Shown piece by piece: positions 7,479 through 16,330 of a stretch of DNA of 64,000 nt; within the stretch, counting starts at the first letter, position 1; every line of letters begins with the position of its first letter. Under the pieces are notes generated by a model that had not been told where the DNA came from, ran no database searches, and was given only the letters and a program-made list of their open reading frames with translations. This stretch comes from Pseudoalteromonas lipolytica (GTDB lineage: Bacteria > Pseudomonadota > Gammaproteobacteria > Enterobacterales > Alteromonadaceae). The translations under genes were made by a program, and so were the position numbers. The DNA is taken from the NCBI RefSeq assembly GCF_900116435.1, contig NZ_FPAZ01000008.1, positions 62,001-126,000 of the forward strand, read 5' to 3'.

Positions 7479-8084
7479 ATGCGTTATATAGTTGCATTAA
7501 TCATCGCTGGTATCGTGACTGTTATGCTGTTTTTAGGCATGCAGGCGCTGATCACCGGCGGTGAAGGGGCCATGTCTGAGCCAGTAAAAGGGAACGTACT
7601 TGATTTTGTTCGTCTGAAAAAAGAAGAGACGGTACAAAAGAAAGAGCGCAAACCACAAAAACCACCAACACCAAAAGAGCCACCACCGCCAATGGAATCA
7701 CCGCAAATGCAAAACAGTGATCCCAATGCAAGCAATGCAAACTTTGACTTTGGTGCAAGCGTTGAAGCTGACGTTAACTTATCCGGTGGTTTAGCACTTG
7801 AATCAAGCGACGGTGAATACTTACCCATTGTAAAGGTAGCGCCTGTATATCCGCGCCGAGCACTATCGCGTGGTATCGAAGGTTATGTAATTGTTGAGTT
7901 TACAGTAACCAAGCAAGGCACCGTGCGTGACCCTAAAGTGATTAAAGCGGAACCTGAGTCACTGTTTGACCGCGCTGCAATGGATGCTGCACTTAAATTT
8001 AAATATAAACCGCGCGTTGTTAACGGTGAAGCCGTTGAAGTGGCGGGCGTACAGAACAAAATTTCTTTCCAGATTAACGGTTAG
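7479..8084 (+). CDS. tonB: TonB protein of the TonB2 cluster
   Basis: The 201-aa product has an N-terminal membrane anchor (VALIIAGIVTVMLFLGMQAL), a Pro/Lys-rich periplasmic spacer (residues ~55-75, KPPTPKEPPPPMESP) and a C-terminal TonB domain. That domain includes PVYPRRALSRGIEGYVIVEF, FDRAAMDAAL and FKYKPRVVNG, the receptor-contacting fold. It transmits energy to outer-membrane receptors, probably including the one encoded at 12533. The short Pro-rich spacer is typical of TonB2-type proteins. Confidence 0.95.
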   Translation: MRYIVALIIAGIVTVMLFLGMQALITGGEGAMSEPVKGNVLDFVRLKKEETVQKKERKPQKPPTPKEPPPPMESPQMQNSDPNASNANFDFGASVEADVNLSGGLALESSDGEYLPIVKVAPVYPRRALSRGIEGYVIVEFTVTKQGTVRDPKVIKAEPESLFDRAAMDAALKFKYKPRVVNGEAVEVAGVQNKISFQING

Positions 8085-8101
8085 AGAAGAGGAATGCGAT
8101 T

Positions 8102-9409
8102 ATGAAACCTTTAAAAGTTGCCGTGATTTGCGCGGCTGCTTTCACAAGCAGCCTTGTAGTACCAAGCGTTGTTAGTATGTTACCTGGGGTAACATTGGCT
8201 ACAGCTTATGCCGAAGAGCAAAAAACCAAACGCGTACCCGCACTGCGTGAAAAAGTGTATAGCCAATTGGCGCGTGCTCAAAAGCTGGCTGATGATGGTG
8301 ATGCAAAAGCGGGTCTTGCTGCCTTAGATAGCATAAAAGAGCGTTCATCAAGTATGAACTCGTATGAAATTGCTATGATGCATAATTTCTACGGCTTTAT
8401 TTACTACAACGAAAACGATCTTGGTAAAGCAATTGCGTCGTTCGAAAAAGTCGTGGCAGAAGAAGAAATCCCTGAAACATTGCGCGTAAGTACCACGTTT
8501 AGTTTAGCGCAATTAGCGATGGCAAATAGTGACTACGATAAAGTAATTACGTATTTGGAACAGTGGGATAAAATCAATGATAAGCCAAAAACAGATGCGT
8601 ATTACGTATTAAAATCTCAAGCTTATTATCAGCTTAAAGATTATCAAAAAGGCATTGAAAACATAAACCTTGCTATTGCAGAAGCTGACAGCAAAGGTGA
8701 AATGCCAAAAGAAAACTGGCTAATTTTACAACGTGCAATGTACTACTCACTCAATCAATCTGACAAAGTGGTTGAAGTGCTAGAGCGATTAGTGAAGCTA
8801 TACAATAAACCTGAGTACTGGGTTCAATTAGGTGGTATGTATGGTGAAACAGGCGCAGAGAAAAAGCAGTTAGCAGTGTTAGAAGCCGCGTATCAGCAAG
8901 GCTTTTTAAAGTCTAAATCTGATTTACGCCAATTATCACAAGTGTATTTATACAACGGTCTTGCTTATAAAGCGGCGAATGTGATGAGTAAAGCCATGAA
9001 AGACGGTGTCGTTGAACAATCTGATAAAAACTATGCTTTTGTTGCAGAAGCCATGGTGCAAGCAAAAGAAGACGAAAAATCACTGCCGTATTTTGCTAAA
9101 GCTGCTGACTTAGTGCCGCACGGTCAGTACGACCAGCGTATCGCAGAGGTGAGCATTAACCTTGAAAAATACGACGAAGCAGCAGATGCAGCCCGTAAAG
9201 CACTTGATAAAGGCGGCTTAGAGTTTGAATCGAATGTGTATGTAGCCTTAGGAATGGCACAGTACAATTTACAAAACTTTGATGCCTCTATTTTAGCGTT
9301 TGAGCAAGCGGAAAAGCACAAAAAGTCACAGCGTTTAGCTGAGCAATGGATCAAGTACGTGAAGCGTGAAAAAGTACACGCCGAAACGTTACGTACCGCA
9401 TTGCTCTAA
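8102..9409 (+). CDS. TPR-repeat periplasmic protein ending the TonB2 operon
   Basis: The 435-aa product has a cleavable signal sequence (ending near ATAYAEE) and a string of tetratricopeptide helices, for example MMHNFYGFIYYNENDLGKAI, AQLAMANSDYDKVI, YVALGMAQYNLQNFDAS and NYAFVAEAMVQAKEDEKSL. TPR proteins with this position follow tonB in many TonB2 clusters and may help assemble or direct the complex in the periplasm. A strong hairpin terminator lies 55 bases after its stop, closing the operon. Confidence 0.9.
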   Translation: MKPLKVAVICAAAFTSSLVVPSVVSMLPGVTLATAYAEEQKTKRVPALREKVYSQLARAQKLADDGDAKAGLAALDSIKERSSSMNSYEIAMMHNFYGFIYYNENDLGKAIASFEKVVAEEEIPETLRVSTTFSLAQLAMANSDYDKVITYLEQWDKINDKPKTDAYYVLKSQAYYQLKDYQKGIENINLAIAEADSKGEMPKENWLILQRAMYYSLNQSDKVVEVLERLVKLYNKPEYWVQLGGMYGETGAEKKQLAVLEAAYQQGFLKSKSDLRQLSQVYLYNGLAYKAANVMSKAMKDGVVEQSDKNYAFVAEAMVQAKEDEKSLPYFAKAADLVPHGQYDQRIAEVSINLEKYDEAADAARKALDKGGLEFESNVYVALGMAQYNLQNFDASILAFEQAEKHKKSQRLAEQWIKYVKREKVHAETLRTALL

Positions 9410-9463
9410 TTTGTATTCAACAGGCAAGCGTACAAAATAACTTAATTATAATCGCAACACCAA

Positions 9464-9487
9464 AGCTGCCTTCGGGCGGCTTTTTTC
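9464..9487 (+). terminator. Rho-independent terminator of the TonB2 operon
   Basis: GCTGCC-TTCG-GGCGGC stem with a stable TTCG loop, one G-T pair, followed by six T. It separates the TonB2 operon from the downstream lipoprotein-receptor unit. Confidence 0.9.
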
Positions 9488-9532
9488 CGTTGTTTAATTT
9501 AAGTTAACCCTCTAATTTTAAAGTCAATTACA

Positions 9533-9588
9533 TTGTCATTTTATGTTTATTAAAATGTAACCACTTTGTCATACAGCTCCCGTAAGGT
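9533..9588 (+). promoter_or_regulatory. PhoB-box-like promoter of the lipoprotein-receptor unit
   Basis: TTGTCAT at 9533 and 9566 are exactly 33 bp apart (three 11-bp steps), with a weaker half-match ATGTAAC at 9555. Ten bases after the last box comes TAAGGT (9583-9588) as a possible -10. The arrangement copies that at 4227-4282. Direct PhoB binding is an inference. Confidence 0.5.
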
Positions 9589-9600
9589 AGTCGCAGTTTA

Positions 9601-9655
9601 AAACTCAAGTGACCCAAAAGCATTACTTTACAGTGCTTTTTGGTGACTTGAGTTT
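9601..9655 (+). repeat. Long hairpin in the leader of the lipoprotein gene
   Basis: Arms at 9601-9622 and 9634-9655 pair at 20 of 22 positions with an 11-base loop. No T-run follows, so it is unlikely to be a terminator. It would sit at the 5' end of the message if the -10 at 9583 is used and could stabilise or regulate it. Confidence 0.7.
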
Positions 9656-9700
9656 ATGCGCTAACACAATAATTAAATATCTATCTTAACGGAGTGAACA

Positions 9701-12454
9701 ATGAAATTATCTGGCTTATTCAAGGTTAGTCTTGTAGCGACAGCAATCTCACTAGCAGGTTGTGGCGGTGGTGATATCAACATCAACGTAGAAGAAACGG
9801 TCGAACAACCAACTACACCTACTAACCCAACTACACCACCAACCACGGAAGAATTACCCGGTGTATACAGCCAAAGCCTTTCGAACGAAGTATCTGCTGC
9901 ATTAGGTCGCGATATAACAGTACAAGTTCTTTCAGGTGTAATCACAGAAGATACAACATTATCGACAGACGCATTCTGGGCCCTTGATGGTGCTGTTTTC
10001 GTTGGTAACGATAAAGCAGACAGTGCAACATTAACTATCGAACCAGGTGCCGTTGTATTTGGTAACAATGGTTCTGATTATTTAGTAGTGAGCCGTGATT
10101 CAAAAATTGAAGCGACAGGGACGAAAAATGACCCAATTATCTTTACTTCTAAACAAGACGTAATTGGTGAAGAAACATCAGCTGGCCAATGGGGCGGTAT
10201 GGTGCTTCTTGGTAACGGTATCTCTAATAAGTGTCCTGCTGAAGGCGATTGTGCTCTACAAGTTGAAGGTGTTGAATCAGGTGCTGTATTCGGCGGTACA
10301 GACAATACAGATAGTTCAGGTACTTTAAAGTACGTTGTTGTTAAAAATGCGGGTTATGAAATTGCACCAGATAATGAACTAAATGGTATTACATTTGGTG
10401 CTGTTGGTTCTGGTACAACGGTTGAGTACTTACAAGTTCACAACAACTCAGATGATGGTGTTGAATTCTTCGGTGGTGCGGTAAATCTGAAGCACGTTGT
10501 ATTAACAAGCATCGACGATGATAGCATCGACTGGGATAATGGTTACCAAGGTAAAATGCAATTCGTTTATGTTGAACAAGATCCAGATTCAACAGATGCA
10601 AACCGTGGTATCGAAGCAGATAACGACGGTAGCACACCTTCTAAAGAACCAAAATCATTACCAATCATTTCTAACTTAACAATCATCGGTAACAACTTCG
10701 ATGGTGAAGACGATGCAGAAGGTATCTACCTTCGTGAAGGTACAGGTTTACACCTTTACAACTCTGTGATCACTGGCTCTGACGAAATGGGTGAGTGTTT
10801 AGAAATTGAAGGTGCTGAAGACGGTGCAAGCGAAACAGTTAACAATGCTAACGATGGCACTATCTTAATGCAAAACACGTTTATGTCGTGTACCAATGGC
10901 GAAAACTTCAAAAACCCAGTTGATGGTAGCGGTAATTCATTACTAGAGCTTGAAACGTGGTTTACAGCACAATCTGGTAACGTAATCAATGATAAGCCAA
11001 TGCTTGGTGCAAACGGTCAACCAATTGCGGGTTCTCCATTACTAGGCGCGGGCCAAGATGTAGCAAATACTGTTGATGCGTTCTTTGATACAGTTGACTT
11101 TGTTGGTGCATTAAATGACTCAGATGACTGGCGTGAAGGTTGGGCATTTGGTTACGGCGGCGGTGAAGTAACTGCACCAGCAGCTGTAGCAGGTTGTCCA
11201 TCAGGTACAACGTCAATTTCTCCAGTTGATGGCAGCACAACAACATGTGAAGTGTCTGGTCGCATTACCGCTGATTTAACTCTTACTGCGGGTAACTACT
11301 ACGCATTAAGTGGTGCAGTATTTGTAGGTGAAGATAATGCTGATTCAGCTACTTTAACAATCGAGCCAGGCGTAACAGTATATGGCCGTACAGGTGATGA
11401 TTATTTAGTAATTAGCCGTGGTTCGAAAATTAATGCTAATGGTACTAAAGATGAGCCAATCTCGTTCACTTCAAGCCAAGATGTTATGGGTGGTACTACA
11501 GCCGCTGGTCAATGGGGTGGTTTAGTTCTTCTTGGTAACGCACCATCAAACAAGTGTCCAGCAGAAGGCGATTGTGCACTTCAAGTTGAAGGTGTTGAGT
11601 CAGGTGCGGTGTTCGGTGGTACTGATACAACAGATAACTCAGGTACGCTTCGCTATGTTCGTGTGATGAATGGTGGTTACGAAATCGCACCAGATAACGA
11701 ATTAAACGGTATCACGTTCGGTGGTGTTGGTTCTGGTACTACTGTTGAGTATGTGCAAGTTCACCAAAATGCGGATGACGGTGTTGAGTTCTTCGGTGGT
11801 AACGTACAAGCGAAGTACTTAGTACTAACAAGCATTCAAGATGACAGCATCGACTGGGACAATGGTTTCCAAGGTAAAATGCAGCACATCCTTGTTAAGC
11901 AAGCAGCTGATAACTCAGATGCAAACCGCGGTATCGAAGCCGACAACGATGGTTCTTCACCTTCTAAAACACCTAAATCTAACCCAACAATCGCTAACTT
12001 AACAATTATCGGTAACACCTTTAAAGGTGAAGATGACGGTGAAGGTATGTACTTCCGTGAAGGAACTGGCGCGCAAATCTATAACGCAATCGTAACGGGT
12101 CCTGAGGGCATGGGCGAGTGTCTTGAGATTGAAGGCGCTGCTTCTGGTGAAAGTGAAACAGTTAAGAATGCACAAGATGGTACGTTAATGATTAAATCAT
12201 CAGTGATTGCATGTTCTGAAAACTTCAAAGACCCAAGCGGTGTAGATTTCAGTGTTGAGAACTGGTGGACAAACACATTAGGTAACTTAGTTGCTACAGG
12301 TCAAACGCAAGTTGTAAATGGTATTTTTACTATCGATACAACCACAGCGACAGACGTTAAAGCAATCGACGGTTTCTTTGATACAACAACGCACATTGGT
12401 GCAGTATCTGCTGATAACAACTGGACTGAAGGTTGGACGGTAGGTCTGGAATAA
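9701..12454 (+). CDS. Large lipoprotein with two tandem homologous halves
   Basis: The 917-aa product starts with a lipoprotein signal (ISLAGCGGG, Cys ~21) and a Pro/Thr linker (TTPTNPTTPPTTEE). Two ~400-residue copies of the same domain follow. Both contain a GQWGG-x-VLLGN segment, NKCPAEGDCALQVEGVESG, GYEIAPDNELNGITFG, DDGVEFFGG, DDSIDWDNG, GIEADNDGS and GMGECLEIEG-type motifs (about residues 160-370 and 600-800). Repeated strand-turn units suggest a right-handed beta-helix on the cell surface or facing the periplasm. Similar lipoproteins are found beside TonB receptors in marine bacteria. The gene is probably cotranscribed with the receptor 78 bp downstream. Substrate unknown; a phosphate link rests only on the promoter. 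Confidence 0.85.
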   Translation: MKLSGLFKVSLVATAISLAGCGGGDININVEETVEQPTTPTNPTTPPTTEELPGVYSQSLSNEVSAALGRDITVQVLSGVITEDTTLSTDAFWALDGAVFVGNDKADSATLTIEPGAVVFGNNGSDYLVVSRDSKIEATGTKNDPIIFTSKQDVIGEETSAGQWGGMVLLGNGISNKCPAEGDCALQVEGVESGAVFGGTDNTDSSGTLKYVVVKNAGYEIAPDNELNGITFGAVGSGTTVEYLQVHNNSDDGVEFFGGAVNLKHVVLTSIDDDSIDWDNGYQGKMQFVYVEQDPDSTDANRGIEADNDGSTPSKEPKSLPIISNLTIIGNNFDGEDDAEGIYLREGTGLHLYNSVITGSDEMGECLEIEGAEDGASETVNNANDGTILMQNTFMSCTNGENFKNPVDGSGNSLLELETWFTAQSGNVINDKPMLGANGQPIAGSPLLGAGQDVANTVDAFFDTVDFVGALNDSDDWREGWAFGYGGGEVTAPAAVAGCPSGTTSISPVDGSTTTCEVSGRITADLTLTAGNYYALSGAVFVGEDNADSATLTIEPGVTVYGRTGDDYLVISRGSKINANGTKDEPISFTSSQDVMGGTTAAGQWGGLVLLGNAPSNKCPAEGDCALQVEGVESGAVFGGTDTTDNSGTLRYVRVMNGGYEIAPDNELNGITFGGVGSGTTVEYVQVHQNADDGVEFFGGNVQAKYLVLTSIQDDSIDWDNGFQGKMQHILVKQAADNSDANRGIEADNDGSSPSKTPKSNPTIANLTIIGNTFKGEDDGEGMYFREGTGAQIYNAIVTGPEGMGECLEIEGAASGESETVKNAQDGTLMIKSSVIACSENFKDPSGVDFSVENWWTNTLGNLVATGQTQVVNGIFTIDTTTATDVKAIDGFFDTTTHIGAVSADNNWTEGWTVGLE

Positions 12455-12465
12455 CACAGTAAGCG

Positions 12466-12492
12466 AGGTGCTAAACAGTGCGTTTAGCACCT
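12466..12492 (+). terminator. Intergenic hairpin between lipoprotein and receptor genes
   Basis: AGGTGCTAAA and TTTAGCACCT form a perfect 10-bp stem with a 7-base loop, followed by TTTAAATAA. The weak T-run suggests an attenuator or mRNA-processing point that would lower receptor expression relative to the lipoprotein. Confidence 0.6.
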
Positions 12493-12532
12493 TTAAATAA
12501 CTTTCTGTAACGTATTTCAGATAGAGGTAAAC

Positions 12533-15166
12533 ATGAAACAATATTCAAAACAGTTCAGCTTAACAGCACTCAGTGCAGCCATTTTATGTGGCTTGACTGT
12601 CTCGGTACACGCAGCTGAAGCAGACGAAGAAGCTGTTCTCGAAGAAGTTGTTGTAAGTGCAAGTCGGTTGAAAGGCACTGCAACAGCTGTTCTAGAAGAG
12701 CGCAAACAGCAAGCTTTCGTTGCTGATATTATGGGTGCTGAGCAAATTTCTCGTAGTGGTGATAGTGACGCTGCAGCAGCGCTTCGCCGTGTAACAGGTT
12801 TAACACTTGTTGATGGTAAGTTCATTTATGTTCGTGGTCTTGGTGAGCGTTATTCAAGTACACAGCTCAACAACTCTGCTGTACCAAGCCCAGACCCAAC
12901 ACGTTCTGTATTACCACTGGATTTATTTCCATCAGGTATTATTGAAAGTTTATCAGTACAAAAATCATATTCACCATCGATGCCTGCATCTTTTGGTGGT
13001 GGTAACGTTGATATCCGCTTAAAAAGCATTCCAGATCAATTTGTTTTTGATGTATCAGGTCAGCTTGGCTATAACACCAACAATTTTGACGATGGTCTTG
13101 AGTACAACGGTGGCTCTGATGATTGGTATGGTGTTGACGATGGTACGCGTGAAATCCCTCGTCCTATACTAGATGTATATCAAAGCGGTCAATCGCTTGA
13201 TGATTTAACACCTGAGCAAAGCCGCGCTTTAGCGATGTCGTTAAATCGCGATTATGATCCAAAATCAGCAAAGGTTGATCCCAATACTAAGTTCACTGCA
13301 ACGTTAGGTAATAGCGTTGAATCAGATAAATGGCGCTACGGTTTCTTATCGTCGTTTAGCTACGATATTAAGCATGTTGTTGCAGACGAATATCAAGGTC
13401 AAGGTTTCTTAATTGGTGACAATTCAACAACCATGATCCGTGGTTATGACCAAGTGCTTAGTACCGAGCATACAGTTAAAACATCTGGCATGATCACTGT
13501 CGGTGTAGAGTATGATAAAGCGCACAAAATTGACTACACAGCCTTAATCTTACGGGATACTGAAGATCAAATATCAGACCGTTTAGGAATAGACCAAAAT
13601 AACAACACGTCGGATAACAAACGTGTTCGTTCGTATGATGTGCGTTATGAAGAGCGTGAGTTAATTGTTAATCAATTAAAGGGTATGCATACCTTTGAAT
13701 GGTTAAATTACGCGGGCTTTGATTGGAAGTACTCAATGGGTCGTTCAAACCGTTATGCACCAGGTAACATGGAAACTCGCTTCATTGTTACTGATGCAAA
13801 TGAAGACGGCTTTTACGATACTGTCAATGAAAGTGCATTAACCAATGCGACAACCGCGGCGCGTTATACATTCCAAGATTTGGACGATGAAGTAGAAAAC
13901 TACGGTTTTAACTTTACACTGCCTATTATGTTAGAGGGCATTGATATCGAGCTTAAATCGGGTGCAGACTTTATTTCTAAGGAGCGTTCTGCGACAAACC
14001 GCCGTTTTGATATTAATACACGTGCTTTTTCAGATGTTGATTTAACGGGTAGTAAGCTAAATACAATTTTATCTGATGATGTACTTACTAATGCAACACT
14101 GACACAGCCAATCTTAAACGATACAACGGTTTCTGGGGATGACTACAAGTCTGCGCAAAAAGTAGATGCTTATTACTTTGAAGCAGATTTATTCTTCAAT
14201 AACACATGGCGGATCAGTGGCGGTTTAAGGTGGGAAGATTTCCGTCAAGTATCTGTTCCTCTTGACCCATTTACTGGTGGTCTTGCATCTTCAATTGATT
14301 ACGATGAGTTAGATCAACTCGCATTTCGTGAAGACGACGTTTATAGCGCACTTGCTTTAACTTATGTGCAAAACGACGAAACGCAATGGCGCTTAAGTTA
14401 CGGTGAAACTGTTGTTCGCCCAGATTTACGTGAGATTTCTGACGCGACTTATATCGATCCGCTTACTGAATACCCTGTAGGTGGTACGCCAGGTCTACGT
14501 ACAACCCAAATCAAAAACTATGATTTCCGCTGGGAAAACTATTTTGATACGGGCGAGAACTTCTCTATTGGTGTGTTCTATAAAGACATGGTTGATCCAA
14601 TTGAGTCTGTTCAATCACCAGCTCAAGATGGTCCACCACTGGTACGTATTGCGAATGCAGAAGATGGTTATGTTGCTGGTGTTGAATTTGAATACCTGAA
14701 AGATTTTGCTTTCTTAGGTGGATTCTGGCAAGACGTGTTCATGACAGGTAACGTGACTCTAAGTGACTCAGAAATCAACATCGACCGTCAGGCGATTGTT
14801 GAACAAACAGGGGTTTCTGCAGCGGTTACAAATACAACACGTCGCATGACGGGTCATTCAAAATATGTTGTGAATATGCAGTTAGGCTATGACGCACCAA
14901 GTGGTCAGCATGCCTCTACGCTAATCTATAACGTATTTGGTGAGCGAATCATTATTCCAGGTATTGAAGGTCAGGAAGATTGGATGGAGCAACCATTTCA
15001 TTCTTTAGACTTTAACTACACCTATTTCCCTGATTTCAACTCAAGCTTGAAGTTCAAAGTGACGAATATCTTGGGCGCAAAATCTGAAATAGAGTCAGCC
15101 GGTACTTTAACGCGTTCGAAAGAGAAAGGCACTGAGTTCTCAATTGAGTACAAATATCAGTTCTAA
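12533..15166 (+). CDS. TonB-dependent outer-membrane receptor paired with the lipoprotein
   Basis: The 877-aa product has a signal peptide (ending VSVHA), a TonB box-like EEVVVSAS, and a plug domain with FIYVRGLGERYSST, PSGIIESLSVQKSYSPSMP and FGGGNVDI. A beta-barrel follows and ends in the C-terminal aromatic signature YKYQF needed for outer-membrane insertion. It should import a ligand using energy from the upstream TonB2 complex. The plug style, with (Y/F)VRGLG and SP-x-MPASFGGG, resembles receptors of carbohydrate or phosphate-limited regulons rather than classical siderophore receptors. Ligand unknown. Confidence 0.92.
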   Translation: MKQYSKQFSLTALSAAILCGLTVSVHAAEADEEAVLEEVVVSASRLKGTATAVLEERKQQAFVADIMGAEQISRSGDSDAAAALRRVTGLTLVDGKFIYVRGLGERYSSTQLNNSAVPSPDPTRSVLPLDLFPSGIIESLSVQKSYSPSMPASFGGGNVDIRLKSIPDQFVFDVSGQLGYNTNNFDDGLEYNGGSDDWYGVDDGTREIPRPILDVYQSGQSLDDLTPEQSRALAMSLNRDYDPKSAKVDPNTKFTATLGNSVESDKWRYGFLSSFSYDIKHVVADEYQGQGFLIGDNSTTMIRGYDQVLSTEHTVKTSGMITVGVEYDKAHKIDYTALILRDTEDQISDRLGIDQNNNTSDNKRVRSYDVRYEERELIVNQLKGMHTFEWLNYAGFDWKYSMGRSNRYAPGNMETRFIVTDANEDGFYDTVNESALTNATTAARYTFQDLDDEVENYGFNFTLPIMLEGIDIELKSGADFISKERSATNRRFDINTRAFSDVDLTGSKLNTILSDDVLTNATLTQPILNDTTVSGDDYKSAQKVDAYYFEADLFFNNTWRISGGLRWEDFRQVSVPLDPFTGGLASSIDYDELDQLAFREDDVYSALALTYVQNDETQWRLSYGETVVRPDLREISDATYIDPLTEYPVGGTPGLRTTQIKNYDFRWENYFDTGENFSIGVFYKDMVDPIESVQSPAQDGPPLVRIANAEDGYVAGVEFEYLKDFAFLGGFWQDVFMTGNVTLSDSEINIDRQAIVEQTGVSAAVTNTTRRMTGHSKYVVNMQLGYDAPSGQHASTLIYNVFGERIIIPGIEGQEDWMEQPFHSLDFNYTYFPDFNSSLKFKVTNILGAKSEIESAGTLTRSKEKGTEFSIEYKYQF

Positions 15167-15211
15167 TACTCTGCCCAAGGAAGGATACAATAATAAATCC
15201 TAACGTTGATT

Positions 15212-15238
15212 TAGCCCTGCAATAGCGGGGCTTTTTTG
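15212..15238 (+). terminator. Rho-independent terminator after the receptor gene
   Basis: AGCCCTG-CAATAG-CGGGGCT stem with one G-T pair followed by six T. Confidence 0.88.
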
Positions 15239-15304
15239 TATCCGTATTGAGTAAACAGCATTGCATGTTATGGTAGAGCTTAGTTGTCATAACAGGGATT
15301 AAGA

Positions 15305-16201
15305 ATGAGCCTACGATTAATTTTAAATGGTAAAAAAGCAGGCAATGAGCAATTACGCGAAGCCGTCTCTAAATTTCGACAAACAACCCCGTTAGAGGTT
15401 CGAGTAACCTATGAAGGAGGCGATGTTGAGCGACTGATTTACGAGGCAAATAAAGAGGGCGTAAAACGGGTTATTGTTGCTGGTGGTGACGGCACGGTCA
15501 ACGAAGCTGTGAACGCCTTAATGAAAATTGAGCATTCTCAAAGACCAGCACTTGCCATACTCCCAATGGGGACGGCAAATGACTTTGCTTGCTCTGCAAA
15601 CATTCCGACTGAATACTTGTCGGCGCTCACGTTGGCTTTTGAAGGACATACTCAAGAAGTGGATGTTGTTGAAGTCGATAAACGATTTTTTATTAATGTT
15701 GCCAGTGCAGGCTTTGGGGCAAAAATTACCGCCACCACACCGCCAGCACTTAAAAATTTGCTTGGCGGCGGTGCATATACACTCGCTGGGCTTGTTCAAG
15801 CGCTGAGCTTTGTTCCTTACAGTGGTCAACTTTCTTTGCCCGATGGTCAGCACAGTTCCGGTGAGATCATTGCCGCTGCCGTGTGTAATGGCCGACAAGC
15901 CGGTGGCGGACAGTTACTCGCACCCGATGCGTATATTAATGATGGCATGGTTGATCTTGTTGCTTTCACCTCATTTGCAATTTCAGATGTGCCTGCGGTT
16001 ATCGAAGAGTTAAGCAACTACCCCAATTCTTCACAAAAGTGGGTGAAACGCTATCAAGTGCCTTGGCTTGAATGGCAAACGCAAACTGAAATGCCAATTA
16101 ACCTCGATGGCGAGCCAATTACCTCAAAACAACAAACATTTAAAGTCTGTGCTAATGCAGTAAACCTTGTATTGCCAACTGACTGTCCATTAATTAAATA
16201 A
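15305..16201 (+). CDS. yegS: YegS-type lipid kinase
   Basis: The 298-aa protein belongs to the diacylglycerol kinase catalytic family. The nucleotide-binding motif GGDGTVNEAVNAL is at residues ~61-73, the conserved GTANDFA at ~92-98, and NLDGEP near the C-terminus. The length and the motif VRVTYEGGD-AERL match E. coli YegS, which phosphorylates lipids such as phosphatidylglycerol at the inner membrane. The AGGGAT before the ATG is a fair ribosome site. It stands alone between a terminator and asd. Confidence 0.93.
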   Translation: MSLRLILNGKKAGNEQLREAVSKFRQTTPLEVRVTYEGGDVERLIYEANKEGVKRVIVAGGDGTVNEAVNALMKIEHSQRPALAILPMGTANDFACSANIPTEYLSALTLAFEGHTQEVDVVEVDKRFFINVASAGFGAKITATTPPALKNLLGGGAYTLAGLVQALSFVPYSGQLSLPDGQHSSGEIIAAAVCNGRQAGGGQLLAPDAYINDGMVDLVAFTSFAISDVPAVIEELSNYPNSSQKWVKRYQVPWLEWQTQTEMPINLDGEPITSKQQTFKVCANAVNLVLPTDCPLIK

Positions 16202-16330
16202 AATAATATGAAATAATTTTAAGTTCCATTATCTGCGCTGGTTTTGTGCCATTCACAATGCTAGATTAGCTCTGTAAAAATTAAACTCTTACGCAATGGA
16301 TTTTAATTTTTAACAGCTTAGGTACTTGGA

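Noticed and set aside
9673..10068. 131-aa frame opposite the lipoprotein start
   Set aside because: Shadow frame in the low-complexity Thr/Pro linker of the real gene.
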